Shown here: positions 34,787 to 42,646 of the stretch, piece after piece | Numbering within the stretch: position 1 is the first letter of the stretch | Layout of the letters: every line of letters begins with the position of its first letter | Assembly: GCA_018436705.1 (NCBI GenBank) | Contig: JAHDLA010000006.1 | Location: 1 to 64,000, forward strand | Source: Sedimentibacter sp. | GTDB taxonomy: Bacteria; Bacillota; Clostridia; Tissierellales; Sedimentibacteraceae | Direction: 5' to 3' | DNA: 64,000 nt | The notes under the pieces: model-generated | What the model saw: the letters and a program-made list of their open reading frames with translations, nothing else | Databases searched by the model: none | What the model was told of the DNA's origin: nothing | Made by a program: the position numbers and the translations under genes

Positions 34787-35674
34787 TTAGCTAAAGTAAT
34801 TGTACTCATAGAATGTATGTGAATATACAGTACCCTTATAATCTTTTCGAGAATAGCATGCTCCTGTATACTTGTAGTGGCGCTCAAGGCTCCAAGACTC
34901 TGTACTTTCGTACATGCTGAACTTAAAGGACCAATAGGCATCTTCCATCCCATATATCTCCACATGAGTTATCATAGATGCAGCCAACGAAGAAAAAATT
35001 GAAATTCCTAAATTCCCCGCAAAATCTATAACCGCTTGTAAACCGTGGGTTATAATTGCTGAGATTGCTGAAGCCGTCATCCCGGCTATCGTACTAACTC
35101 CCCAATCATTTAGATTCGATTTATATTCCTTTATGTAGTTAGTATATGTTGATGCTGAAACAAAAGGTGTAAGAGAAAATGTCGAATCTCTGGCATTCGC
35201 AAAAGCAGTACATCTAGCATCCTGTAATGTTCCTTTTTTCGTATTAATATCTTCGTCAATATACTCTAAATCAACTGGAAGTTTTATTCTTTTCCCATCA
35301 ACAAGTAATCCGCCATCACTCAAATAAACAAGCTCGTTATGCTTCGTACCCTCATAAATATTAAGAATCAAAGAGCCTTGATTGTCTTCCTTTGCTGTTA
35401 TCATGCTTTCTATTTCGTCTGTAAGCCGAAATTTATATATGATTTCTCCGGACGTACTAACCTTTTCAATATTTATTCTGTTTGATTCAAAACCAACGCT
35501 TTCAAGATTATCAATGTCATTTCTTGCTTTTTCAATTAGTCTAGGTGTAACCAAATCTTTTCCTACAATATTTGCTAATGATTCTTCAACGCTTAAATTC
35601 TTAGCAAATGCCTGAACAGGCAATGCACATAAAATCATGCAAATAGAGAGAACTATAGATATTATTTTTTTCAT
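34787..35674 (-). CDS. Secreted protein with hydrophobic C-terminal region
   Basis: A 295-residue protein with a classic signal peptide (MKKIISIVLSICMILCAL...VQAFA, cut near residue 24). A charged prodomain-like half follows (25-170, 'EKARNDIDNLESVGFESNRI', 'VDGKRIKLPVDLEY'). The C-terminal half is Ala/Ser/Ile-rich ('GMTASAISAIITHGLQAVID', 'GISIFSSLAASMITHVE') and ends in an aromatic beta segment ('HYKYTGACYSRKDY'). GGGG precedes the ATG. It lies 15 bases after a subtilase gene, in one operon. The layout of pro-region plus glycine/alanine-rich hydrophobic part recalls large bacteriocin-like precursors, but no family is certain. Confidence 0.72.
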   Translation of the reverse strand: MKKIISIVLSICMILCALPVQAFAKNLSVEESLANIVGKDLVTPRLIEKARNDIDNLESVGFESNRINIEKVSTSGEIIYKFRLTDEIESMITAKEDNQGSLILNIYEGTKHNELVYLSDGGLLVDGKRIKLPVDLEYIDEDINTKKGTLQDARCTAFANARDSTFSLTPFVSASTYTNYIKEYKSNLNDWGVSTIAGMTASAISAIITHGLQAVIDFAGNLGISIFSSLAASMITHVEIYGMEDAYWSFKFSMYESTESWSLERHYKYTGACYSRKDYKGTVYSHTFYEYNYFS

Positions 35675-35689
35675 TAGTATCCCCTTTCA

Positions 35690-36829
35690 TTATTTAAAAT
35701 CCAATGCCATTTTTAATGCATTTTCACCATTCACTGAGCCACCAGATGTAATTCGCATAATTAAATCTTCACTTATATCAACAGATGAACATATCAATTC
35801 CTTTGCTTTACCTGTCGTCATATCATTAGTTGTTCCATATAGTACTGCTGCTATACCCGTAACAACAGCAGTTGACATTGATGTACCGCTGGCATATCTA
35901 TATGAATTTTTAGGATATGTACTTATTATACAAGTACCCGGAGCAGCAACATCTACATAGTCAAGTCCATAATTGGAACGTTTATTTAATTTACCATTAT
36001 AATTCAGATTTGCAACAACAATCATATTGTCCAGTTTATATGAAGCTGGAAAGATAGGTTTTTTACTAATATCAATACCACGACCTGATCCATTTCCTGC
36101 AGGAACAACAAACAGCATGTCGGATTCCTCCATTGTCTCCTTTAATACATCGTCATACTCTGTTATACATAGACTTAGGTTGCAAATTTGCGCACCATTT
36201 GCTTCTGCATATTTGACAGCTTTAATAATATCGCTTACATTTCCAGAGTTTATCTCTTCTTCACTGTCAAGAACCTTAAGAGACATTATGCTTACATTTG
36301 TATATCCTGCAATTCCTAATATTCCAACATTATTGTCAGATGCAGATATAATACCTGCACACATAGTACCATGACCATTTTCACCTGCATTCTGTTGTAC
36401 TTCCAAAACATTCGCATTGTCGCTACAAAAGTTATAACCATGAATGTCGTCAACATAGCCATTATTATCATTGTCCTTACCATCGTCAGGAATTTCATCA
36501 GTATTTGTCCATATTGATTCTTGCAGATCTTCATGTAAGTAATCAACACCCGTATCTATTACTGCAACTATTACATTCTGATTGTATTCATGGGACAGTA
36601 GAATTTTCCACATTTCAGTAGCAGAAATATCTGCTCCACATTTCATTTCTAAATAATCACGATAATCTGCGCTTTCAGTTATCGCATCCTTATTACCGTC
36701 ATTTTGCAAATACCATTGGTTATTCATAAGCGGATTTGATTTACCGGATAAATTATAGTCTGAAATAACGATTGCAAAGATTATACTAATTACTAACAAA
36801 ATACAGATTATAAGTTGAACTTTTTTCAT
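35690..36829 (-). CDS. Secreted or anchored subtilisin-like serine protease (S8)
   Basis: A 379-residue protease. The N-terminal hydrophobic segment (5-22) is a signal or anchor. The catalytic triad is complete: D92 in AVIDTGVDY, H153 in ENGHGTMCAG, S316 in SGTSMSTA, with oxyanion N245 in PAGNGSG. No long prodomain or C-terminal extension is present. 'DDGKDNDNNGYVDD' looks like a calcium-binding loop. It is transcribed with the downstream secreted protein gene, which may be its substrate. A consensus promoter lies about 440 bases upstream, next to the blaI promoter. Confidence 0.9.
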   Translation of the reverse strand: MKKVQLIICILLVISIIFAIVISDYNLSGKSNPLMNNQWYLQNDGNKDAITESADYRDYLEMKCGADISATEMWKILLSHEYNQNVIVAVIDTGVDYLHEDLQESIWTNTDEIPDDGKDNDNNGYVDDIHGYNFCSDNANVLEVQQNAGENGHGTMCAGIISASDNNVGILGIAGYTNVSIMSLKVLDSEEEINSGNVSDIIKAVKYAEANGAQICNLSLCITEYDDVLKETMEESDMLFVVPAGNGSGRGIDISKKPIFPASYKLDNMIVVANLNYNGKLNKRSNYGLDYVDVAAPGTCIISTYPKNSYRYASGTSMSTAVVTGIAAVLYGTTNDMTTGKAKELICSSVDISEDLIMRITSGGSVNGENALKMALDFK

Positions 36830-37275
36830 TTCTTCATCAGCCCTTTATTGATATACAATCATCGTATACAACACAATACCAAAAAGTTTAATTTTCTTTT
36901 CTTAATATATCGTAGTTTTAATTTAGCACTCTAATACATAGCATATCTATAATTAGAATAAAACTTTTAGCGAGTTGCTTTACTATCTATTTGACAGTTC
37001 AGGTTTGCTTTAATGAAAAAACATCACTGAAAGACCTGCCACCGTAGTGCTCTATTGTGCTAGAAATTTTTTGTCTAAAATAATTTATACCTAGCATACA
37101 CCCAATGGAATCTCCCCCTTCCTTAAAATTGTCATATAATATAAATCAACACATTATAACTTCTGTAAAATGTTGATTTCATATCCCCCCGAATTATCAA
37201 CTTACAAATATAACCTTAGTCTGACAATTTCCGTCTTATTTTTTTACGAATTACAGTTATATTTTTTATAACTAT
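36830..37275 (-). other. Long leader of the subtilase operon; possible gene remnant
   Basis: These 446 bases lie between a minus-strand promoter and the subtilase ATG. They contain a 9-base stem, AAATCAACA/TGTTGATTT (37144-37180). An open frame ending at 36999 reads MLGINYFRQKISSTIEHYGG from ATG 37097, then 'RSFSDVFSLKQT', and stays open upstream to about residue DNFKEGGDSIGC. Its composition is protein-like, but it lacks a well-placed ribosome site and I recognise no family. It may be a peptide gene or a decayed fragment. Confidence 0.35.
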
Positions 37276-37392
37276 ATTATATATTATATAATTTTAGTTG
37301 TCAACATATAAATATATGATATATTTTTATGTTTTATCAATAATTTTCGTTGACTTTACAAATAAATTTTCCTATAATATTATATATAATAT
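37276..37392. promoter_or_regulatory. Divergent promoters of the subtilase and blaI operons, with AT palindromes
   Basis: Minus strand: TTGACA (37299-37304) and TATAAT (37276-37281) with 17-base spacing. Plus strand: TTGACT (37350-37355) and TATAAT (37373-37378), also 17. Each -10 region is overlapped by a perfect palindrome: ATTATATA-T-TATATAAT (37276-37292) and ATATTATATATAATAT (37377-37392). Both share an ATTATATA core, so one repressor, most simply the BlaI-like protein, could control both directions. These sites are not the TACANNTGTA of staphylococcal BlaI. Confidence 0.6.
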
Positions 37393-37440
37393 ATTAATAT
37401 TGTATATAATTTATTAAAATTAACATTTAGAGGTGTTTTT

Positions 37441-37848
37441 ATGGATAACGTATCATTTTCTCTTACAAAAAACGAGCAGGAAGTTATGGAGCTTATGTGG
37501 ACGCAGGGCAGAGCTTTGTCACGCTCTGAAATTATTGAGCTTTCTACTGAACGTTCCTGGAAGAAAAGCTCTATTCACATTTTGCTGAACAGCTTGTTGG
37601 AAAAAGGGGCAATCAAGGTGGACGGCTTTGTAAAAACCGGTAAAAATTATGGTCGTACATATTCTGCTACAGTTACTCAAGAGGAATATCAGATTATGCA
37701 GTTTAAGCAGGGCTCAAATTATATTAAGTCCAAATCATCTGCCATAGCCAGTCTTGTATCCACACTTGTTGAGGATGAAGATATTGACAATGAGACCCTT
37801 GACAGGCTGGAAGCTATTTTGCAGGAAAGAAGGAGTGGGAAAAAATGA
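37441..37848 (+). CDS. blaI: BlaI/MecI-family repressor
   Basis: A 135-residue winged-helix repressor. It reads 'LTKNEQEVMELMWTQGRALS', 'SEIIELSTERSWKKSSIHILLNSLLEKGAI' and 'GRTYSATVTQEEYQIMQF', with a C-terminal dimerisation segment. Family members are inactivated by proteolysis triggered by a BlaR1-type sensor, whose gene follows with a 4-base overlap. GAGGTG lies upstream of the ATG. No beta-lactamase gene is nearby, so the regulon is probably the peptide gene downstream and perhaps the divergent subtilase operon. Confidence 0.93.
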   Translation: MDNVSFSLTKNEQEVMELMWTQGRALSRSEIIELSTERSWKKSSIHILLNSLLEKGAIKVDGFVKTGKNYGRTYSATVTQEEYQIMQFKQGSNYIKSKSSAIASLVSTLVEDEDIDNETLDRLEAILQERRSGKK

Positions 37849-38996
37849 CTGTAACACTTTTCTCGGTCATTACTTCGATACTGATGTTCAATGCGTACAT
37901 AATTGTCATTGCTTTCATGCGCCAGAACAACAGTTTTCTCATTCGCTTCAGCCTTGTTCCTTTAGCACTTTTGATTGTTGCGGGAATTTTTCGTATGATT
38001 TATTTCGTTGAAATCGCTGATGCTGCTGTTATTGGCTCTTATAATATTTTTCCTGCTGTTTTGAGGTTTTTAAACATGCGTTTGTTTACTGCTTACAATG
38101 GCAGTATAGCAGTACATATTTTTGATGTATTGATTGCTGTCTGGATTGTGGGAATCATATACAACCTGCTGAAATACGTGCATCAGTCGAACAAGCTGTA
38201 TAAGTCTGTCAATGCTGTTTTGCCTACTGATGATATGAGGATTATTTCGTGCATGGACGAGATTTTGGCTAAAAGCCGTAATAACACGAAAATAAAAATC
38301 ATAAAATCCGAGGAAATCAACATTCCCATGATAACAGGATTTTTAAAACCGGTTATTTGCCTTCCTGATACACAATTTTCTGATGATGAACTTAAAAATA
38401 TACTTCTTCATGAATATACTCATTTTTTGCACAAACACACATGGATCAAGCTGTCCATGTATTTAATCTGCTCAGTATTCTGGTGGAATCCCTTTGTTCA
38501 TATCTTGAGGCGTGAATTGAATCATATACTGGAAATTCAGTGTGATTTAAGCATTACCTCGAAAATGGATGAAGAGGCTCGAATTAATTATTTGAGTATT
38601 ATATTAAAAGTTATCAAAACGGCAAAAAACACTTTGCCTCAAGCAATTCCAATGAACTGTGCAGCCATGGTCACCACAAGCAATTCAAAAAAAATCGAGC
38701 AAAGGTTCAAGCTTGTGATAGATTATAATTCCGGTAAAAAACAGAATATGCTTCCGATTTTTTTACTTTGTACTTTTATTTTATTTTTCTCTCTTGCTTC
38801 ATATAGATTAATTGTACAGCCAAGGTACCAGCCAACAGTTGAGGCGGGTTATGAAGAAACATTTTCAATTACTCCGCAAAATTCATACCTGACAGTTAAC
38901 GAAGACGGAACTTACTCTTTATATTCAGACGGAAAATACAGATGTGATATAGAAAAAATAGATGTAGAACCATTTTCTTCGTTGCCAATTAAATGA
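37845..38996 (+). CDS. blaR1: BlaR1/MecR1-type M56 metalloprotease
   Basis: A 383-residue membrane protein with about four helices. The M56 zinc site is HEYTH (189-193), in 'NILLHEYTHFLHKHTWIKLS', followed by a third-ligand helix 'RRELNHILEIQCDLS'. After a last membrane helix (about 302-322) there is only an exported tail of about 60 residues ('YLTVNEDGTYSLYSDGKYRC'). The penicillin-binding sensor domain of true BlaR1 is absent. The signal is therefore probably not a beta-lactam. It overlaps blaI by 4 bases and should cleave it, directly or indirectly. Confidence 0.9.
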   Translation: MTVTLFSVITSILMFNAYIIVIAFMRQNNSFLIRFSLVPLALLIVAGIFRMIYFVEIADAAVIGSYNIFPAVLRFLNMRLFTAYNGSIAVHIFDVLIAVWIVGIIYNLLKYVHQSNKLYKSVNAVLPTDDMRIISCMDEILAKSRNNTKIKIIKSEEINIPMITGFLKPVICLPDTQFSDDELKNILLHEYTHFLHKHTWIKLSMYLICSVFWWNPFVHILRRELNHILEIQCDLSITSKMDEEARINYLSIILKVIKTAKNTLPQAIPMNCAAMVTTSNSKKIEQRFKLVIDYNSGKKQNMLPIFLLCTFILFFSLASYRLIVQPRYQPTVEAGYEETFSITPQNSYLTVNEDGTYSLYSDGKYRCDIEKIDVEPFSSLPIK

Positions 38997-39026
38997 TATA
39001 TATGCATCAAAAAGGAGGTGAATTTA

Positions 39027-39266
39027 TTGAAAAATTTAAAAAATCTTTTAGTACGCTTCTCTGCAATCAGTTTACTCTTAATTTGCCTGGTCTCAGCTTT
39101 TAGTCCTGCTTATGCAGCGGAAGAAGTCATCAATCACACAGATGGCGGTGCAGTTATACAAGCGGAAGAAACAGAATGGAGATACCGGGTTGTTGACGGG
39201 AAACTGCAGAAACGCCTATGGTCAATTACTTATGGAGTATGGCTTACTGATTGGGAATGGGTATAA
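39027..39266 (+). CDS. Secreted Trp-rich small peptide
   Basis: A 79-residue precursor starting with TTG at 39027; AGGAGGTG lies 6 bases upstream and no in-frame ATG exists. The signal peptide is clear: basic start 'MKNLKNLLVRF', hydrophobic core, cleavage after 'SAFSPAYAA'. The mature part of about 48 residues ends in a strand-rich segment, 'EWRYRVVDGKLQKRLWS', then 'ITYGVWLTDWEWV', with five Trp. It is the third gene of the blaI-blaR1 operon, 30 bases after blaR1, and a terminator follows. It could be the signal, the effector or an antimicrobial peptide; the sequence does not decide. Confidence 0.7.
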   Translation: MKNLKNLLVRFSAISLLLICLVSAFSPAYAAEEVINHTDGGAVIQAEETEWRYRVVDGKLQKRLWSITYGVWLTDWEWV

Positions 39267-39285
39267 CTCCTCTTTTTATTTAACA

Positions 39286-39327
39286 CAACAAAACCATTGA
39301 ATATCAGTTTCAATGGTTTTGTTGTTT
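39286..39327 (+). terminator. Terminator of the blaI-blaR1-peptide operon
   Basis: CAACAAAACCATTGA and TCAATGGTTTTGTTG form a perfect 15-base stem followed by TTT. Confidence 0.9.
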
Positions 39328-39363
39328 ACTAAATTATTTTAATTTTTTTATATACTTGATGCT

Positions 39364-40140
39364 CTATTGTGTATTGTCTTCTTTTATGAGTATTCTGATT
39401 GCTTCTACTGCTGCTTTTATTGCGGCCTCGGTGTCATGCTCCTGTGGATCGTCTAATCCTAATTTTCTTCTTTCCTGGTTTGCTACTACATTTAATATTG
39501 ATCCGACGCGAACTCTTCTGAAAGCTCCCACAATAAAAAGCGCTGCTGATTCCATTTCTGAAGCTAATGCTCCTAATCTCAGCCATGCTTCCCATTTATT
39601 CATCAGGTCATAGCTTACGGGCTTAATTTCAGGTGAGTGCTGTCCGTAAAATGAATCCTTGCACTGAACTATACCCACATGATATTTTTTCTTTAAATTT
39701 TCCGATGCTTTTACTAATGCGTTCAGTACTTTGTAATCAGCCACCGCCGGAAACTCCATAGGTGCATACTCTCTGCTCGTTCCTTCCATACGGATAGCTC
39801 CTGAAGCAATAACCAAATCGCCCCCCATTACATTTACATCCATACCTCCACTGGTACCTACACGTATAAATGTGTCTGCTCCTATATTTGCTAATTCTTC
39901 TAAAGCAATAGCTGCAGACGGTCCGCCTATGCCTGTTGATGTAACGCTTACCTTAACACCGCCTAAATATCCCGTATATGTAACATATTCTCTATGATCT
40001 GCAACTAAGACAGGATTATCAAAATGTTTTGCAATTTTTTCGCATCTTTTAGGGTCTCCCGGCAATATAACATACCTGCCTACATCGCCCTCCTTCATGT
40101 TAATGTGGTATTGAACATCTTTTGAATATACAGTGCTCAT
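39364..40140 (-). CDS. udp: Uridine phosphorylase
   Basis: A 258-residue nucleoside phosphorylase of the PNP_UDP_1 family. Phosphate-binding residues lie in '[20 protein letters not shown]' and '[12 protein letters not shown]'. '[14 protein letters not shown]' is the uridine-specific segment (Q and R region), and '[19 protein letters not shown]' carries the ribose-binding EMES motif. It cleaves uridine to uracil and ribose-1-phosphate in pyrimidine salvage. An AGGAGGG-type site precedes the ATG. Appears monocistronic. Confidence 0.94.
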   Translation of the reverse strand: MSTVYSKDVQYHINMKEGDVGRYVILPGDPKRCEKIAKHFDNPVLVADHREYVTYTGYLGGVKVSVTSTGIGGPSAAIALEELANIGADTFIRVGTSGGMDVNVMGGDLVIASGAIRMEGTSREYAPMEFPAVADYKVLNALVKASENLKKKYHVGIVQCKDSFYGQHSPEIKPVSYDLMNKWEAWLRLGALASEMESAALFIVGAFRRVRVGSILNVVANQERRKLGLDDPQEHDTEAAIKAAVEAIRILIKEDNTQ

Positions 40141-40309
40141 ATGCCCTCCTTGTGTTATAATTTTATTATAATTTCTTATATGCTTCTATGAGCATTTTTA
40201 TTTCTTTTCTATGTAGGTTTGCTTTCTTTCTCTCGAATTTCGAGTAAAACATTCCCCCACATTTACTATTATACCCTTTATGGTAGTCACAAACAAATAT
40301 TTACATAAA

Positions 40310-40345
40310 AAATTGTCATCCTTCGTTACCGGAGGATGACAATTT
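40310..40345 (-). terminator. Terminator of thrS
   Basis: On the minus strand AAATTGTCATCC and GGATGACAATTT form a 12-base stem and end in a T6 run. It begins 24 bases past the thrS stop. Confidence 0.9.
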
Positions 40346-40368
40346 GCTTATGCTCGGGTTGTTAATGA

Positions 40369-42300
40369 TTATATAGACTGTGGTGAGTCGTTTTCTCTTG
40401 TGCTTATCTTATTTAAAATAATGCTGCTTATTTCTTCAATACTCATGCTTCCAATGTCACCTTTTTGTCTTTCTCTCACTGATACAGCTCCGCTTTCAGC
40501 TTCTTTTTCACCTACAATAAACATGTATGGTACCTTGCTTAACTGCGCTTCTCTTATTTTGTAGCCTATTTTCTCCGCTCTTGTATCAATCTCAACCTTA
40601 ATATTTGATGCCTCTAGCTGCTCTTTTACCTTATCTGCATATTCAATAAATTTATCGGATATTGGAAGTATTTTAACCTGTACAGGTGCCAGCCATGTTG
40701 GGAATGCCCCTGCATATTGTTCAATAAGAATTCCAAAGAATCTTTCAATACTTCCGAATGCAGTTCTGTGAATCATTATCGGTCTGTGCTTCTGTCCATC
40801 TGCTCCTACATATTCCATTTCAAATCTCTGTGGAAGCTGATAATCAAGCTGGATTGTTCCGCACTGCCATGTTCTACCTATGCAGTCAGTGAGGTGGAAG
40901 TCAATTTTAGGTCCGTAGAATGCACCGTCTCCTTCGTTTATTACATAATCAAGTTCTAATTCATCAAGTGCTGCTTTTAATGATGCTTCTGCAAGATCCC
41001 AATCCTTAATTTCCCCAAGGAATTTTTCAGGCCTTGTTGAAAGCTCTAAGTTGTATGAAAATCCAAATTGTTTGTAAATTTCATCGATTAGTTTAATAAC
41101 ACCCTTTATTTCATCCTTTATTTGCTCAGGTAATATAAACAAATGGGCATCATCCTGCGTAAATGCTCTTACACGCATCAGTCCATGAAGTGCTCCTGAC
41201 AACTCGTGTCTGTGTACTCTTCCTGCTTCTGCAACTCTCATTGGGAAATCTTTGTATGAGTGCATAGCATTTTTATATACCAGAATTCCTCCCGGACAGT
41301 TCATAGGCTTAATTGCGAAATCCTGTTCATCAATTACAGTTGTATACATGTTTTCTCTGTAATTGTACCAGTGACCTGATACCTCCCAAAGATGTTTGTT
41401 AAGCATCAGCGGAGTTTCTATTTCAACATAGCCTGCCTTTCTGTGCATTTCTCTCCAGTACTTCATCAATTCATTTTTAACTTCTACACCCTTTGGAAGG
41501 AAGAATGGAAATCCAGGACCTTCTTCTGACATGAAGAACAAATCAAGCTCTTTTCCTAGTTTTCTGTGATCACGCTTCTTAGCTTCCTCCATCATCTTGA
41601 TGTATTCTTCTAAGTCTTTTGCTTTTTCAAATGATATTCCATAAATTCTCTGAAGCATTTTGTTGTTTTCGTTTCCTCTCCAATATGCTCCTGCAATGCT
41701 TAAAAGTTTCATAGCCTTTGGCTTCTTTGTGGACGAAAGGTGAGGACCTGCGCACAAATCAACAAAATCTCCCTGTTTGTAGAAAGAAATAACTGCATCT
41801 TCAGGCAAATCGTTTATTAGCTCAACCTTATATGGCTCCTGTTTTTCTTCCATAAACTTTAAAGCTTCTGCTCTCGGAAGTTCAAATTTTTCCAGTTCAA
41901 GCCCTTCCTTAACTATTTTCTTCATTTCCGCTTCAATTTTAGCAAAATCCTCCTGAACCAGCCTGTAGTCCAGATCTATATCATAATAAAACCCGTTATC
42001 TATAGCAGGACCGATTGCTAATTTTGCTTCAGGCCACAGTCTTTTAATTGCCTGTGCCAATATGTGTGACGATGTATGCCAAAATACATGTTTACCTTCT
42101 TTATCTTCAAATTTAAGGAACATAATGCTTCCATCTTCATTTATTTCTTCTTTTAAGCCGATAGTATTACCATTGTATACGGCTCCTACAACCTTTCTTG
42201 CCAGCCCTTCGCTTATGCTTTTGGCAACGTCATAAGCCAAAATTCCATTTTCATATTCTCTGACACTGTTATCAGGCAATGTTAATTTTATCATATCCAT
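40369..42300 (-). CDS. thrS: Threonyl-tRNA synthetase
   Basis: A 643-residue class II synthetase of normal length. An N-terminal TGS domain (1-62) is followed by the editing domain ('HTSSHILAQAIKRLWP' with the HxxxH zinc/editing motif; 'DFVDLCAGPHLSSTK') and the catalytic core. The core shows 'MNCPGGILVYK', motif 2 'RVHRHELSGALHGLMRVR' and motif 3 'HRTAFGSIERFFGILIE'. The C-terminal anticodon-binding domain follows (about 535-640). Zinc ligands C, H and H are present. Expression is controlled by a threonine T-box upstream. Confidence 0.97.
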   Translation of the reverse strand: MDMIKLTLPDNSVREYENGILAYDVAKSISEGLARKVVGAVYNGNTIGLKEEINEDGSIMFLKFEDKEGKHVFWHTSSHILAQAIKRLWPEAKLAIGPAIDNGFYYDIDLDYRLVQEDFAKIEAEMKKIVKEGLELEKFELPRAEALKFMEEKQEPYKVELINDLPEDAVISFYKQGDFVDLCAGPHLSSTKKPKAMKLLSIAGAYWRGNENNKMLQRIYGISFEKAKDLEEYIKMMEEAKKRDHRKLGKELDLFFMSEEGPGFPFFLPKGVEVKNELMKYWREMHRKAGYVEIETPLMLNKHLWEVSGHWYNYRENMYTTVIDEQDFAIKPMNCPGGILVYKNAMHSYKDFPMRVAEAGRVHRHELSGALHGLMRVRAFTQDDAHLFILPEQIKDEIKGVIKLIDEIYKQFGFSYNLELSTRPEKFLGEIKDWDLAEASLKAALDELELDYVINEGDGAFYGPKIDFHLTDCIGRTWQCGTIQLDYQLPQRFEMEYVGADGQKHRPIMIHRTAFGSIERFFGILIEQYAGAFPTWLAPVQVKILPISDKFIEYADKVKEQLEASNIKVEIDTRAEKIGYKIREAQLSKVPYMFIVGEKEAESGAVSVRERQKGDIGSMSIEEISSIILNKISTRENDSPQSI

Positions 42301-42383
42301 TCCTCCATTTAATTTTGCAATATTTAATTTTCATTCTATAACTCGTTTCGAACTGATTATTTAGTTCATATAAATAAGAAATA

Positions 42384-42605
42384 AAAAAACGTCCTTAAAC
42401 AAATGTTTAAGGACGAATATATCGTGGTTCCACCTCAGTTACTTCTCAACAGATTTAAGGCATCCATACCAAGACCTTACGACTAAGCTTTCAGTCTTAA
42501 CTCCGGATTAGTTTTCATACAGTCATACAAAGGAAGCTTCCACCTTGCCTTCCCTCTCTTTATTGCTGTGTCTGCATTACTCGATCCGTCACAGTTCATT
42601 TTACC
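42384..42605 (-). promoter_or_regulatory. Threonine T-box leader of thrS
   Basis: Minus-strand T-box GGTGGAACCACG lies at 42423-42434. Stem I has an AGAGAG motif and a GGAAG/CTTCC apical helix. The specifier ACT (Thr), at 42510-42512, is followed by AATCCGGAG, which aligns with CTC-GCTCCTGAG of the leuA leader. The terminator CGTCCTTAAACA/TGTTTAAGGACG (42390-42415) with a T7 tail ends the leader. Uncharged tRNA-Thr should switch thrS on. Confidence 0.92.
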
Positions 42606-42606
42606 C

Positions 42607-42636
42607 ATTATATTACCCAAAATGAATTTTTGTCAA
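42607..42636 (-). promoter_or_regulatory. Promoter of the thrS leader
   Basis: Minus-strand TTGACA (42631-42636) and TATAAT (42607-42612) with an 18-base spacer. The hexamers are perfect consensus. Confidence 0.8.
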
Positions 42637-42646
42637 CATATTTTTG

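Noticed and set aside
39356..39613. Forward 85-codon frame over the udp 3' end
   Set aside because: It is antisense to a well-conserved uridine phosphorylase gene and has no ribosome site.
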